DNA from: Actinomycetota bacterium
GTDB taxonomy: Bacteria; Actinomycetota; Actinomycetes; S36-B12
Length of the DNA stretch: 5,396 nucleotides
Direction: 5' to 3'
NCBI GenBank assembly: GCA_027729865.1
Contig: JAQCBM010000148.1
Span: 1-5,396, forward strand
Shown here: one piece after another, positions 1 to 5,396 of the stretch
Position numbering within the stretch: the first letter of the stretch is position 1
Layout of the letters: every line of letters starts with the position of its first letter
Made by a program: the position numbers and the translations under genes
Notes under the pieces: generated by a model
What the model was told of the DNA's origin: nothing
Seen by the model: the letters and a program-made list of their open reading frames with translations, nothing else
The model's database searches: none

Positions 1-410
1 ATCTCCATTGAGGCGACCTTGTACGCGGGTACCTCGAGGGATTCGAGCAGGTCGACGGCAGTCGGATCGAAAGGCGTCGACAAGGCCACTAGCCCGCGAG
101 CTCTCGCACGAGCGAAGAGCTCGTCGTGCCATTCCCACGGCGTGTGAGCTTCAGAGTAAAGTTCATACAACGTGCGGCCGTCCCACAGCGTGCCTCCCCT
201 CACTTGGAACGGCTCGGCGTCGGAGTCAATTGTGATCGTGTCGGCGGTGTAGGTCTGGAACTTCACAGCATCGACCCCGGCTTCGGCCGCTGCGTCGATC
301 GAGGCGAGGGCTCGCGCTAGGTCGTGGTTGTGATTCGCACTGAGTTCGGCGATGACGAACGTCGGATGGCCCGGACCAATAAGGCGGTCGGCAATGACGG
401 TCTCAGACAT
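1..410 (-). CDS. pseI: Pseudaminic acid synthase PseI (NeuB family), 5' part only
   Basis: PseI condenses 2,4-diacetamido-2,4,6-trideoxy-L-altrose with phosphoenolpyruvate to give pseudaminic acid, in the cytoplasm. I translated the minus strand from the ATG at 408-410; the frame stays open for 136 codons to the window edge, so the C-terminal TIM-barrel remainder and the antifreeze-like (SAF) domain lie outside. The start of the NeuB barrel is plain: FVIAELSANHNHD (residues 18-30), AGVDAVKFQTYTADTITID (about 43-61), a GG-LWDGRTLYELY stretch and the HTPWEWH motif (about 72-94), then LSTPFD and VPAYKVASME at the edge. The LWDGRTLYELY and TPWEWH blocks are typical of PseI and set it apart from NeuB and LegI as I remember them. 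A GGAGA ribosome site lies 7 nt before the ATG, supporting this start. It diverges from the plus-strand operon. Typical family length is about 340-350 residues. The family is certain; choice of pseudaminic over another nonulosonic acid is very likely. Confidence 0.93.
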   Translation of the reverse strand, partial: MSETVIADRLIGPGHPTFVIAELSANHNHDLARALASIDAAAEAGVDAVKFQTYTADTITIDSDAEPFQVRGGTLWDGRTLYELYSEAHTPWEWHDELFARARARGLVALSTPFDPTAVDLLESLEVPAYKVASME

Positions 411-659
411 TCCGTGCTCTCCGGGGCTAGGTGACGAAGACGATTACTCTTTCGGCTCAGCGTCGTTACCGATCTCGTCGCGGAAGAGGCGGTACGGTCA
501 AGGAGTCGACTCTGATGCTAGCGATCGAACAACCGATCAAACTCTCCGGGCCCACGGCATGAAAGTTGGCCATTCGCCTGGCTCCGCCCATCAGCGCTGC
601 TGGTTCGCCCATCACGCTCGAACGAACGCGCCCGCGAGGCGACTGGGGGGTCCGAGGTC
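411..659. promoter_or_regulatory. Divergent intergenic region between pseI and the spsF operon
   Basis: This 249-bp non-coding stretch separates the divergent starts of pseI and the SpsF-family gene, so it must hold the promoters of both unless transcription enters from further away. I see no convincing sigma-70 promoter pair. A perfect 10-bp palindrome (GAGTCGACTC, 503-512) and a small inverted repeat (GATCG at 523-527, CGATC at 534-538, 6-nt loop) lie near the middle, where a shared operator might be expected. Several open frames cross the region, but none has a recognisable product, and I treat them as chance. Confidence 0.5.
418..422 (-). promoter_or_regulatory. Ribosome binding site of pseI
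   Basis: GGAGA on the minus strand, 7 nt before the ATG at 408-410. It is a good Shine-Dalgarno match at normal spacing and fixes the start of pseI. Confidence 0.7.
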
Positions 660-1394
660 ATGACTGTGGCGCTTATCGCCCAGGCACGCATGGGTTCGAG
701 TCGACTTCCGGGGAAGACGCTCGAACCGCTGGGGTCGGAGACGGTTCTCGATTGGGTCGTCACCCGTAGCCAGCTGGCGGACCATGTTGATGAGGTGATC
801 GTCGCAACAAGCGATGATCCGCTGGACGATCCAATCGAACAACTCTGCCGAAATCTCGACATCGAGTGCGTGCGTGGTGATCCGCTTGACGTCCTTGATC
901 GCTACCGAGTCGCGCTCATCAGGACCAAAGCAGATGAGATCGTGCGCATCACGGCGGATTGTCCGCTCATCGATCCGGACATCGTCGATCTTGCGATCGA
1001 GACACGACGTAAGAGCGACTTTGACTACGTCTCTACAAGCCTCGATGGCCGCTATCCACGTGGCCTTGATGTCGAAGTCGTTCGACGGTCAGTTCTCGAG
1101 GCGGCAGCAATTGAGGCCATCGACCCCGACGAACGTGAGCACGTCACCTTGTTTGTGTACCGGCATCCCGAACGGTTCACGTGTGCCCCAGTGGTGTGCC
1201 CGTCGTGGGCTCGGCATCCCGAGCTACGCATCACCGTCGACGAAGGGCCGGACCTCGAGGTCGTTCGTCGAATTGTCGACGAGCTCGGAATCGATGCGAC
1301 GTCGCTCCGCGGCGAGGAAGTGTTGTCGTTCCTGATTGAACATCCTGAGATCGCTGCTATCAATAAAGACGTCGCCCACCGACATGTCTCCTGA
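660..1394 (+). CDS. spsF: SpsF-family nucleotidyltransferase (putative CMP-sugar synthetase)
   Basis: This 244-residue protein belongs to the SpsF family of cytidylyltransferase-like enzymes (GT-A-like nucleotidyltransferase fold, related to CMP-KDO synthetase), named from the Bacillus subtilis spore-coat polysaccharide operon. Visible motifs are the nucleotide-binding loop QARMGSSRLPGK (residues 8-19), VATSD (48-52), RGDPLDVLDRY (72-82), RITADCPLIDP with its metal-binding acidic residues (96-106), YPRGLDVEV (132-140), EREHVT (158-163) and LRITVDEGPDLEVV (189-202). Length and ends fit the family, so it looks intact. The ATG at 660 puts the nucleotide loop at the expected distance. Its ribosome site is weak: a G-run at 645-650 has better spacing than GAGG at 654-657. 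It is first in a four-gene operon and overlaps the acetyltransferase gene by 11 bp. In this locus the likely job is activation of the nonulosonic acid with CMP, in place of PseF. That role is inferred; the substrate of SpsF proteins is often not known. Confidence 0.88.
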   Translation: MTVALIAQARMGSSRLPGKTLEPLGSETVLDWVVTRSQLADHVDEVIVATSDDPLDDPIEQLCRNLDIECVRGDPLDVLDRYRVALIRTKADEIVRITADCPLIDPDIVDLAIETRRKSDFDYVSTSLDGRYPRGLDVEVVRRSVLEAAAIEAIDPDEREHVTLFVYRHPERFTCAPVVCPSWARHPELRITVDEGPDLEVVRRIVDELGIDATSLRGEEVLSFLIEHPEIAAINKDVAHRHVS

Positions 1395-2016
1395 AATCAA
1401 CATGGCCGCCGACGATCCCACCGCCCTGACTCCTCACGAGGGACTCCTTGCCGGATGGTTTCTGGACCGCTCCTGGGAGGTCGACGATCGGACCTATCGG
1501 CCCATTGACGAGTCCGACCTCCCAGAGTTGATGCGGTGGCGCAACGAGCAACAGAGTGTGCTGCGTCAGCAAGAGGAGTTAACCGTTGAGGATCAGCAGC
1601 GGTGGTTCGCCGAAGTCGTCGAACCGAGCTACCAACAGATCCGGCCTCGATCGCTGCAAGTGATCGCGCTGACTGGCGCCACGCGCGTGAGCTACGGCGG
1701 CCTGACCAATATTGAGTGGGTCAGCCGTCGCGCTGAACTGTCGTTCCTCGTGGCCACCGAGCGGACCCAGCCTTTCGAACGTTACGCAGCGGAATTCCGC
1801 CGATTCCTCAATTGGACTGCTGCTTTTGCATTCGACGAACTCGGCCTCAATCGAGTCTTCACCGAAACCTGGGACTTTCGCGACGAGCACATTGGGATCC
1901 TGGAGTGCTTTGGGTTCGTGCGTGAGGGACGGTTGCGACAGCACGTCGCGAAAGACGGGCACACCCATGACGCGCTGCTGCATGGTCTGCTGGCCAAGGA
2001 CTGGAGGTCCCAGTGA
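1384..2016 (+). CDS. GNAT-family N-acetyltransferase, possible PseH counterpart
   Basis: This 210-residue RimJ/RimL-like GNAT probably transfers an acetyl group from acetyl-CoA to a sugar amine. The fold is visible as YRPIDESDLPELMRWRNE (residues 38-55), LTVEDQQRWF (66-75), YGGLTNIEWVSRRAELSFLV (104-123), the helix before FDELGLNRVFTETWDFRDEHIGILECFGFVREGRLRQHV (150-188), and a C-terminal HGLLAKDW. That last block is typical of acetyltransferases in spore-coat and nonulosonate gene clusters. The ATG at 1384 is chosen because it overlaps the end of spsF by 11 bp; ATG 1402 is the alternative, and a TTG at 1336 would need a long overlap. No clear ribosome site is present, so translational coupling is likely. 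About 36 residues precede the usual domain start. Next to pseC and pseI, it plausibly acetylates the C4 amine made by PseC, the PseH step. It is not closely like the Helicobacter PseH sequence as I recall it, so no symbol is given. Confidence 0.87.
   Translation: MSPEINMAADDPTALTPHEGLLAGWFLDRSWEVDDRTYRPIDESDLPELMRWRNEQQSVLRQQEELTVEDQQRWFAEVVEPSYQQIRPRSLQVIALTGATRVSYGGLTNIEWVSRRAELSFLVATERTQPFERYAAEFRRFLNWTAAFAFDELGLNRVFTETWDFRDEHIGILECFGFVREGRLRQHVAKDGHTHDALLHGLLAKDWRSQ
2003..2007 (+). promoter_or_regulatory. Ribosome binding site deciding the GTG start of the SDR-ATP-grasp gene
   Basis: GGAGG lies inside the end of the acetyltransferase gene, 5 nt before the GTG at 2013. With the 4-bp GTGA overlap it makes 2013 a strong start choice. 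Confidence 0.75.
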
Positions 2017-3920
2017 GTCAACGTGTTGTGGTGACGGGCGGCGCGGGCGTGATCGGTGCAGAACTGGTCCGCTTATTGCGAGCGCGAGGCGATGACGTCC
2101 GTGTCATCGATGTTCTCCCCAAGCCGGTCGATATGGATCCGATGGTCGACTTCGTCCAGGGTGACCTCGCTGTCCACGGCGCTGACGCCGTGGCTGGATT
2201 TGATCCAACAACGATTTACCACCTCGCTGCCACTTTTGAGCGCAGTGTCGAAGTGCCGGAGTTCTGGCACGACTCCGCCCACAACAATGTGGCTGCAAGC
2301 GCCCAGGTTTTGCAGGGCGCGATGCGATCACCCGACCTGCGGCGCTATGTATTTGCATCGAGCTACCTGATCTATGACCCGTCGCTCTATCTGTTTGCAG
2401 AGCCCGCCAGCGCACCTTGTCTGCTGCGAGAGACTGATCGCATCCAACCACGAAATGTTTGCGGCGCAGCGAAACTGCTCCACGAGCAGGAGATCGCGCT
2501 CGCATCGCAGAGCGACATGATTGGATTCTCGGCCATCGCGGCCCGCATCTATCGCGTCTACGGCCCGAGTTCCCGCGACGTTGTAAGCCGGTGGGTGAGA
2601 GCCGCCGTTCGCGGCGAACCAATTGATGTGTTCGGCGAGGAGAGCCGCTTTGACTACGTGTACTCGGCCGACGTCGCCGACGGGCTGCTTCGATTGGCTG
2701 ACTCGGATGCCACCGGTGTTGTGAACCTTGCTTCGGGGCGATCGCGCACTGTGCGCGAGGTGGTTGCCGCCATCCAGGCGCACTTCCCGTCACTCGAGAT
2801 GCGCAGTCTCCTGCCCGCAGAGAGCTACGAGGCCAGCGAGGCAAGTCTCGACCGCTTGCGTGAGGTGACCAGCTGGTCACCGCCGACCGAATTGGAACGC
2901 GGCGTCGCTCAACTCGTCAGCCATGAACGCGAGAACCTCGAGCGAGGAAGGGCAAGCTCGCGTGTAGTCAAACCTCGCTCCGTCTCGACCCTGGTCACCA
3001 GTTTGTCGACGAAGGCGCACATACCGAGAGCGGTACGAAGCGCGATGCGGGCCCTCAACATTGAGGGCACTGTGTGGGGCGGCGACGTTGATCCGGAGGT
3101 GGTCGCTCGGCTCGAGGTTGACGACTTCTGGGAGATGCCCCGCCTCGCCGAGGTCGATGGACCCGAGCTTGCTGCTGCGTGCCGCGATCGCGGCATCGGA
3201 CTGTTGATACCGACGAGAGACGGCGAGCTCGACTTCTTCGCCCGACACCGCAATGCCTTCGCCGAAGCTGGGGTCTTCATTCCGATTGGATCGGGAGAGT
3301 CGGTCGCTATCGCCAACGACAAACTGGGGTTCGCAGACGCGCTCATTGCGACTGGAATCGCAGCGATCCCCACGACGGTGGATCTTCATGCGGTATGCGC
3401 CGATCGACTCGTCGTCAAGGAGCGGTACGGCGCTGGGAGTGCCTCAATACTTGTCGACGTCTCTCGGGACAATGCGGCCAAGGCTGCTGAGGGAATGTCT
3501 GAGCCCGTCTTCCAACCCTTTGTGAGCGGTATCGAGTTCAGCGCTGACCTCTACGTCAACCAAGCAGACTTGTGCCTCGGGGTCCTCGTGCGTGAGCGGT
3601 CGCAGGTGGTGCATGGTGAATCTCAGATCACCACCGTCCGTAAGCGTCCCGACATCGCAGATCTTGCGCAAGCCGTCGCCTTGACGATCGGGATTCGAGG
3701 TCACGCAGTCGTACAGATCCTCGACGACGGTGATCGATTGAACGTGCTTGAGTGCAACAGCCGAGTAGGTGGCGCGTCGAGCGCCGCGTGGCTCAATGGA
3801 CTTCGAACTATCGACGCGATGCTGCTCGAGTCGCTCGGTGAAGCCCCGCCGCGTCTGACGCCGCGGTCGGAGGGCGCCACGGTTGTTCGAATCCCGACCG
3901 ATCGTGTGATGTGGCTGTGA
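2013..3920 (+). CDS. Two-domain fusion: extended SDR (NAD-dependent epimerase/dehydratase-like) plus CarB-like ATP-grasp ligase
   Basis: This 635-residue protein joins two enzymes in one frame. Residues 1 to about 305 are an extended SDR: Rossmann loop TGGAGVIG (8-15), an acidic Asp33 after the second strand that favours NAD, YHLAA (69-73), FASS (114-117), AARIYRVYGPSS (176-187), FDYVYSADVADGL (213-225) and VNLASGRSRTVREV (237-250). The YxxxK motif reads CGAAK (150-154), so the catalytic Tyr is a Cys while Lys154 remains. Residues about 324-635 are a pre-ATP-grasp plus ATP-grasp unit: LVTSLSTKAHIPRAVR (327-342), GGDVDPE (356-362), LIPTRDGELDF (398-408), NDKLGF (435-440), ATP-binding VVKERYGAGSAS (467-478), QPFVSGIEFSADLYV (501-515) and the metal-binding E580-x-N582-x-R584 with VGGASS. 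The ATP-grasp half looks fully equipped and would form an amide or ester-type bond through an acyl phosphate. The SDR half may be altered or inactive. Start is GTG with a good ribosome site and a GTGA overlap. Substrates are unknown; modifying the nonulosonic sugar or its precursor is inferred from context. Confidence 0.88.
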   Translation: MSQRVVVTGGAGVIGAELVRLLRARGDDVRVIDVLPKPVDMDPMVDFVQGDLAVHGADAVAGFDPTTIYHLAATFERSVEVPEFWHDSAHNNVAASAQVLQGAMRSPDLRRYVFASSYLIYDPSLYLFAEPASAPCLLRETDRIQPRNVCGAAKLLHEQEIALASQSDMIGFSAIAARIYRVYGPSSRDVVSRWVRAAVRGEPIDVFGEESRFDYVYSADVADGLLRLADSDATGVVNLASGRSRTVREVVAAIQAHFPSLEMRSLLPAESYEASEASLDRLREVTSWSPPTELERGVAQLVSHERENLERGRASSRVVKPRSVSTLVTSLSTKAHIPRAVRSAMRALNIEGTVWGGDVDPEVVARLEVDDFWEMPRLAEVDGPELAAACRDRGIGLLIPTRDGELDFFARHRNAFAEAGVFIPIGSGESVAIANDKLGFADALIATGIAAIPTTVDLHAVCADRLVVKERYGAGSASILVDVSRDNAAKAAEGMSEPVFQPFVSGIEFSADLYVNQADLCLGVLVRERSQVVHGESQITTVRKRPDIADLAQAVALTIGIRGHAVVQILDDGDRLNVLECNSRVGGASSAAWLNGLRTIDAMLLESLGEAPPRLTPRSEGATVVRIPTDRVMWL

Positions 3921-4591
3921 TTGTCGCCTTCGACCTCGACGACACCCTGTACCGAGAACTCGATTATGTCGAAAGTGGCTTTCGAGCAGTCGCAGACCAC
4001 GTTGCCGCTGCACATCCCATAACCTCGGCAGCGGCATACGAGATTCTCATGAACAGTCTCGAACGTCACGGGCGAGGCCGTCAGTTCGATGATCTGCTCC
4101 GGGCGATCGGAGCGTTCTCTGTGAGGCAACGTGATGCCCTTGTTCAGGTGTATCGGCAACACAAGCCCGAGATCAAACTTCCCACCGAGTCCAGTTCCAC
4201 CCTTCGGGCTCTCGCAGCCGAGGGGTACCGACTCTTTCTCGTGACCGACGGCAACCACCATGTGCAGAACCGCAAGGTCGAGGCTCTTGGTGTCCGTTCC
4301 TTCGTCGAACACGCCTATTTGACGGGGCGATACGGCCGCGATGCGACGAAGCCCGGAACTAAAATATTCGAGTTGATGCTTGCGAGAACGCGGGCTGAAG
4401 CGGCGGACCTCGTCTACGTCGGTGATAACCCGCGCAAGGACTTCATCGGCGTTCGCTCGCTTGGTGGCTCAACAATCCGGGTGTTGAGCGGTGCCTTGGC
4501 GGAGGAAATCCCCGCCCCCGGTTTCGAACCTGACCTCACGGTCGACTCGATCAGCGAGGTTCCCCACGCACTGGAATCGCTCCGTCGCTAA
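3911..4591 (+). CDS. HAD-superfamily hydrolase, probable small-molecule phosphatase
   Basis: This 226-residue protein has all four HAD motifs: DLDDT with nucleophile Asp8 and acid/base Asp10, VTDG with Thr112, Lys147 in ATKPG, and GDNPRKDF with Asp172 and Asp177. A helical cap of about 75 residues after motif I points to a type C1 (haloacid dehalogenase-like) phosphatase, cytoplasmic, with no signal peptide. The GTG at 3911 overlaps the upstream gene by 10 bp; the GTG at 3917, two codons later, would give a 4-bp GTGA overlap identical in form to that at 2013-2016 and is equally possible. No good ribosome site is visible, so coupling to the upstream gene is likely. It ends the operon and faces pseC tail to tail. 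The standard pseudaminic route has no sugar phosphate to remove, so its substrate may belong to the reaction of the adjacent ATP-grasp/SDR protein. That is inference; the family is certain, the substrate is not. Confidence 0.9.
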   Translation: MAVIVAFDLDDTLYRELDYVESGFRAVADHVAAAHPITSAAAYEILMNSLERHGRGRQFDDLLRAIGAFSVRQRDALVQVYRQHKPEIKLPTESSSTLRALAAEGYRLFLVTDGNHHVQNRKVEALGVRSFVEHAYLTGRYGRDATKPGTKIFELMLARTRAEAADLVYVGDNPRKDFIGVRSLGGSTIRVLSGALAEEIPAPGFEPDLTVDSISEVPHALESLRR

Positions 4592-4610
4592 CCACCCAGA
4601 CTCGCCAGGT

Positions 4611-4643
4611 GATCGCAAGCGCACGACATGACTTGTTCCGATC
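4611..4643. other. Imperfect inverted repeat in the convergent gap, possible weak terminator
   Basis: Between the convergent HAD and pseC genes (85-bp gap), GATCGCAAG (4611-4619) can pair with CTTG (4632-4635) and CGATC (4639-4643), leaving a 12-nt loop and a 3-nt bulge. There is no T-run on either side, so an intrinsic terminator is doubtful. The gap has no other visible signal. Confidence 0.2.
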
Positions 4644-4676
4644 TCTTGGCTCGCACCGGCCACTAATTCGGTCCCC

Positions 4677-5396
4677 TCAAAGCTTCCCAAGTGCCGCTCT
4701 GATCGCCGTTAGCACCCGATCAAAATGCGCGGTACTCAGGCCAGGATGTATTGGCAGGCTGATGAGGCGCTCGTACAACGCGTCACACACGGGAAGATCC
4801 CCCACACCGAAACCCATGTGAGCGCTGATCGGGTGGTGGTGGACCGGGACGTAGTGCACCTGGACGCCGATGCCTCGGTCCCGCAGAGCATGGAAGACCT
4901 CCGCGCGGTTCTCCACAGCGATGGGAAAGAGGTGGTAACCGTGACGCACGCCATCAGGAGCACTCGGTGGAAGCTCAATGGGAAGACCGGACAACCCTCG
5001 CCGGTAGGCCAACGCGATTTCGTTCCGTCGCTCGATGAACTCATCGATGCGTCCAAGCTGGCTCGCACCGAGCGCCGCCTGGATGTCCGTCATCCGGTAG
5101 TTGAACCCAACCTCAGCGATGTCGTAGAACCACTCCCCGTGCTCCGAGCGGCGAATGATGCCATGAGACCGGAATCGACGGAGCCGAGCGGCGAGTTCGT
5201 CATCGTTCGTCGTCACTAAGCCACCCTCACCGGTCGTGATCGGCTTCACCGGATGGGTGGAGAAGCAACACATGTCGCTGTGAGCGCAGTTGCCGACTGG
5301 ACCATAAGCGGTGTGCGCGCCGAGTGCATGGGCGGCGTCTTCAATGACCACGCGGTTGCCCCGATCGAAGCGCGACAGGTCAACCGGCAGTCCGGC
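4677..5396 (-). CDS. pseC: PseC-type sugar aminotransferase (DegT/DnrJ/EryC1), 3' part only
   Basis: PseC is a PLP-dependent enzyme that transfers an amino group, usually from glutamate, to C4 of UDP-2-acetamido-2,6-dideoxy-L-arabino-hexos-4-ulose, giving UDP-4-amino-4,6-dideoxy-N-acetyl-L-altrosamine. The frame is open through the right edge, so about 240 C-terminal residues of a usual 370-400 are present; a GTG at 5349-5351 is an internal Val, because homology continues upstream of it (AGLPVDL at the edge). Visible blocks are VVIEDAAHALGA with the PLP-pairing Asp, FSTHPVKPITTGEGG with the Schiff-base Lys at 5244-5246, LRRFRSHGI, FNYRMTDIQAALGASQL, and the PseC-typical VQVHYVPVH near the C-terminus. 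FSTHPVKPITTGEGG and VHYVPVH favour PseC over general DegT members. The stop TGA is at 4677-4679. It faces the HAD gene and shares its strand with pseI. Substrate assignment rests on these motifs and on the neighbouring pseI. Confidence 0.9.
   Translation of the reverse strand, partial: AGLPVDLSRFDRGNRVVIEDAAHALGAHTAYGPVGNCAHSDMCCFSTHPVKPITTGEGGLVTTNDDELAARLRRFRSHGIIRRSEHGEWFYDIAEVGFNYRMTDIQAALGASQLGRIDEFIERRNEIALAYRRGLSGLPIELPPSAPDGVRHGYHLFPIAVENRAEVFHALRDRGIGVQVHYVPVHHHPISAHMGFGVGDLPVCDALYERLISLPIHPGLSTAHFDRVLTAIRAALGKL

Noticed and set aside
473..501. A TTGACC -35-like hexamer on the minus strand (496-501) upstream of pseI
   Set aside because: No acceptable -10 hexamer lies 16-19 nt downstream; the best candidates are GC-rich, so a promoter cannot be supported.
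352..663. A 103-codon plus-strand frame spanning the pseI start and the intergenic region
   Set aside because: It overlaps the pseI coding start on the opposite strand, has no ribosome site or known motif, and low-complexity composition typical of chance frames.
518..862. Minus-strand frames (114 and 76 codons) across the spsF start
   Set aside because: They overlap the N-terminal motifs of spsF on the other strand and carry no recognisable domain.
2013..2930. The SDR domain as PseB (UDP-GlcNAc 4,6-dehydratase/5-epimerase)
   Set aside because: It lacks the STDKA-type active-site block of the PseB/FlaA1/CapD family and looks instead like a GalE-type extended SDR, with the catalytic Tyr lost.
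2104..3389. Long minus-strand open frames (258, 151, 170 and 154 codons) opposite the SDR-ATP-grasp gene
   Set aside because: They lie entirely antisense to a gene with clear domain motifs, are rich in Arg/Ser/Pro as expected of GC-rich shadow frames, and show no recognisable motif.
3911..4591. The HAD protein as PseG, the missing UDP-sugar hydrolase
   Set aside because: PseG has a GT-B-like fold with different motifs; this protein has all four canonical HAD motifs.
523..4643. Recurring GATCG/CGATC pairs in both intergenic regions as a shared regulatory repeat
   Set aside because: CGATC and GATCG occur throughout the coding sequence here as well, so their presence in the gaps is not distinctive.
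4725..5219. A 164-codon plus-strand frame opposite pseC
   Set aside because: It is antisense to a well-supported aminotransferase and has no family motif; it is a shadow of high GC content.

Overview
The window is a dense piece of a high-GC bacterial surface-glycan locus for a nonulosonic (sialic-acid-like) sugar, most likely pseudaminic acid or a close derivative. GC-rich third positions, frequent GTG starts and overlapping genes suggest an actinobacterium or similar high-GC lineage. I cannot name the taxon from sequence alone. No rRNA, tRNA, CRISPR, insertion sequence or integrase signature was seen.

Layout: (1) positions 1-410, minus strand: the N-terminal third of a PseI-type nonulosonate synthase, running off the left edge. 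(2) 411-659: a 249-bp divergent intergenic region, presumably holding promoters for both directions; a perfect 10-bp palindrome sits in its middle. (3) 660-4591, plus strand: a tight four-gene operon with every junction overlapping. It encodes an SpsF-family nucleotidyltransferase, a GNAT N-acetyltransferase, a 635-residue two-domain protein (extended SDR fused to a CarB-like ATP-grasp ligase), and a HAD-type phosphatase. (4) 4592-4676: an 85-bp convergent gap with a weak imperfect stem. (5) 4677-5396, minus strand: the C-terminal part of a PseC-type DegT/DnrJ/EryC1 aminotransferase, running off the right edge.

How the genes fit together: in the established pseudaminic acid route, PseB makes a 4-keto sugar, PseC aminates C4, PseH acetylates that amine, PseG removes UDP, PseI condenses the sugar with phosphoenolpyruvate, and PseF attaches CMP. 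The window holds PseC and PseI, a GNAT that could act as PseH, and an SpsF protein that could act as the activating enzyme. PseB and PseG are not seen and may lie outside. The SDR-ATP-grasp fusion and the HAD phosphatase are not part of the textbook pathway. They look like a tailoring module, perhaps one that attaches an acyl or aminoacyl group to the sugar.

The most interesting points are the SDR-ATP-grasp fusion, the loss of its SDR catalytic tyrosine (Cys at residue 150), and the insertion of a plus-strand cassette between two minus-strand core genes.
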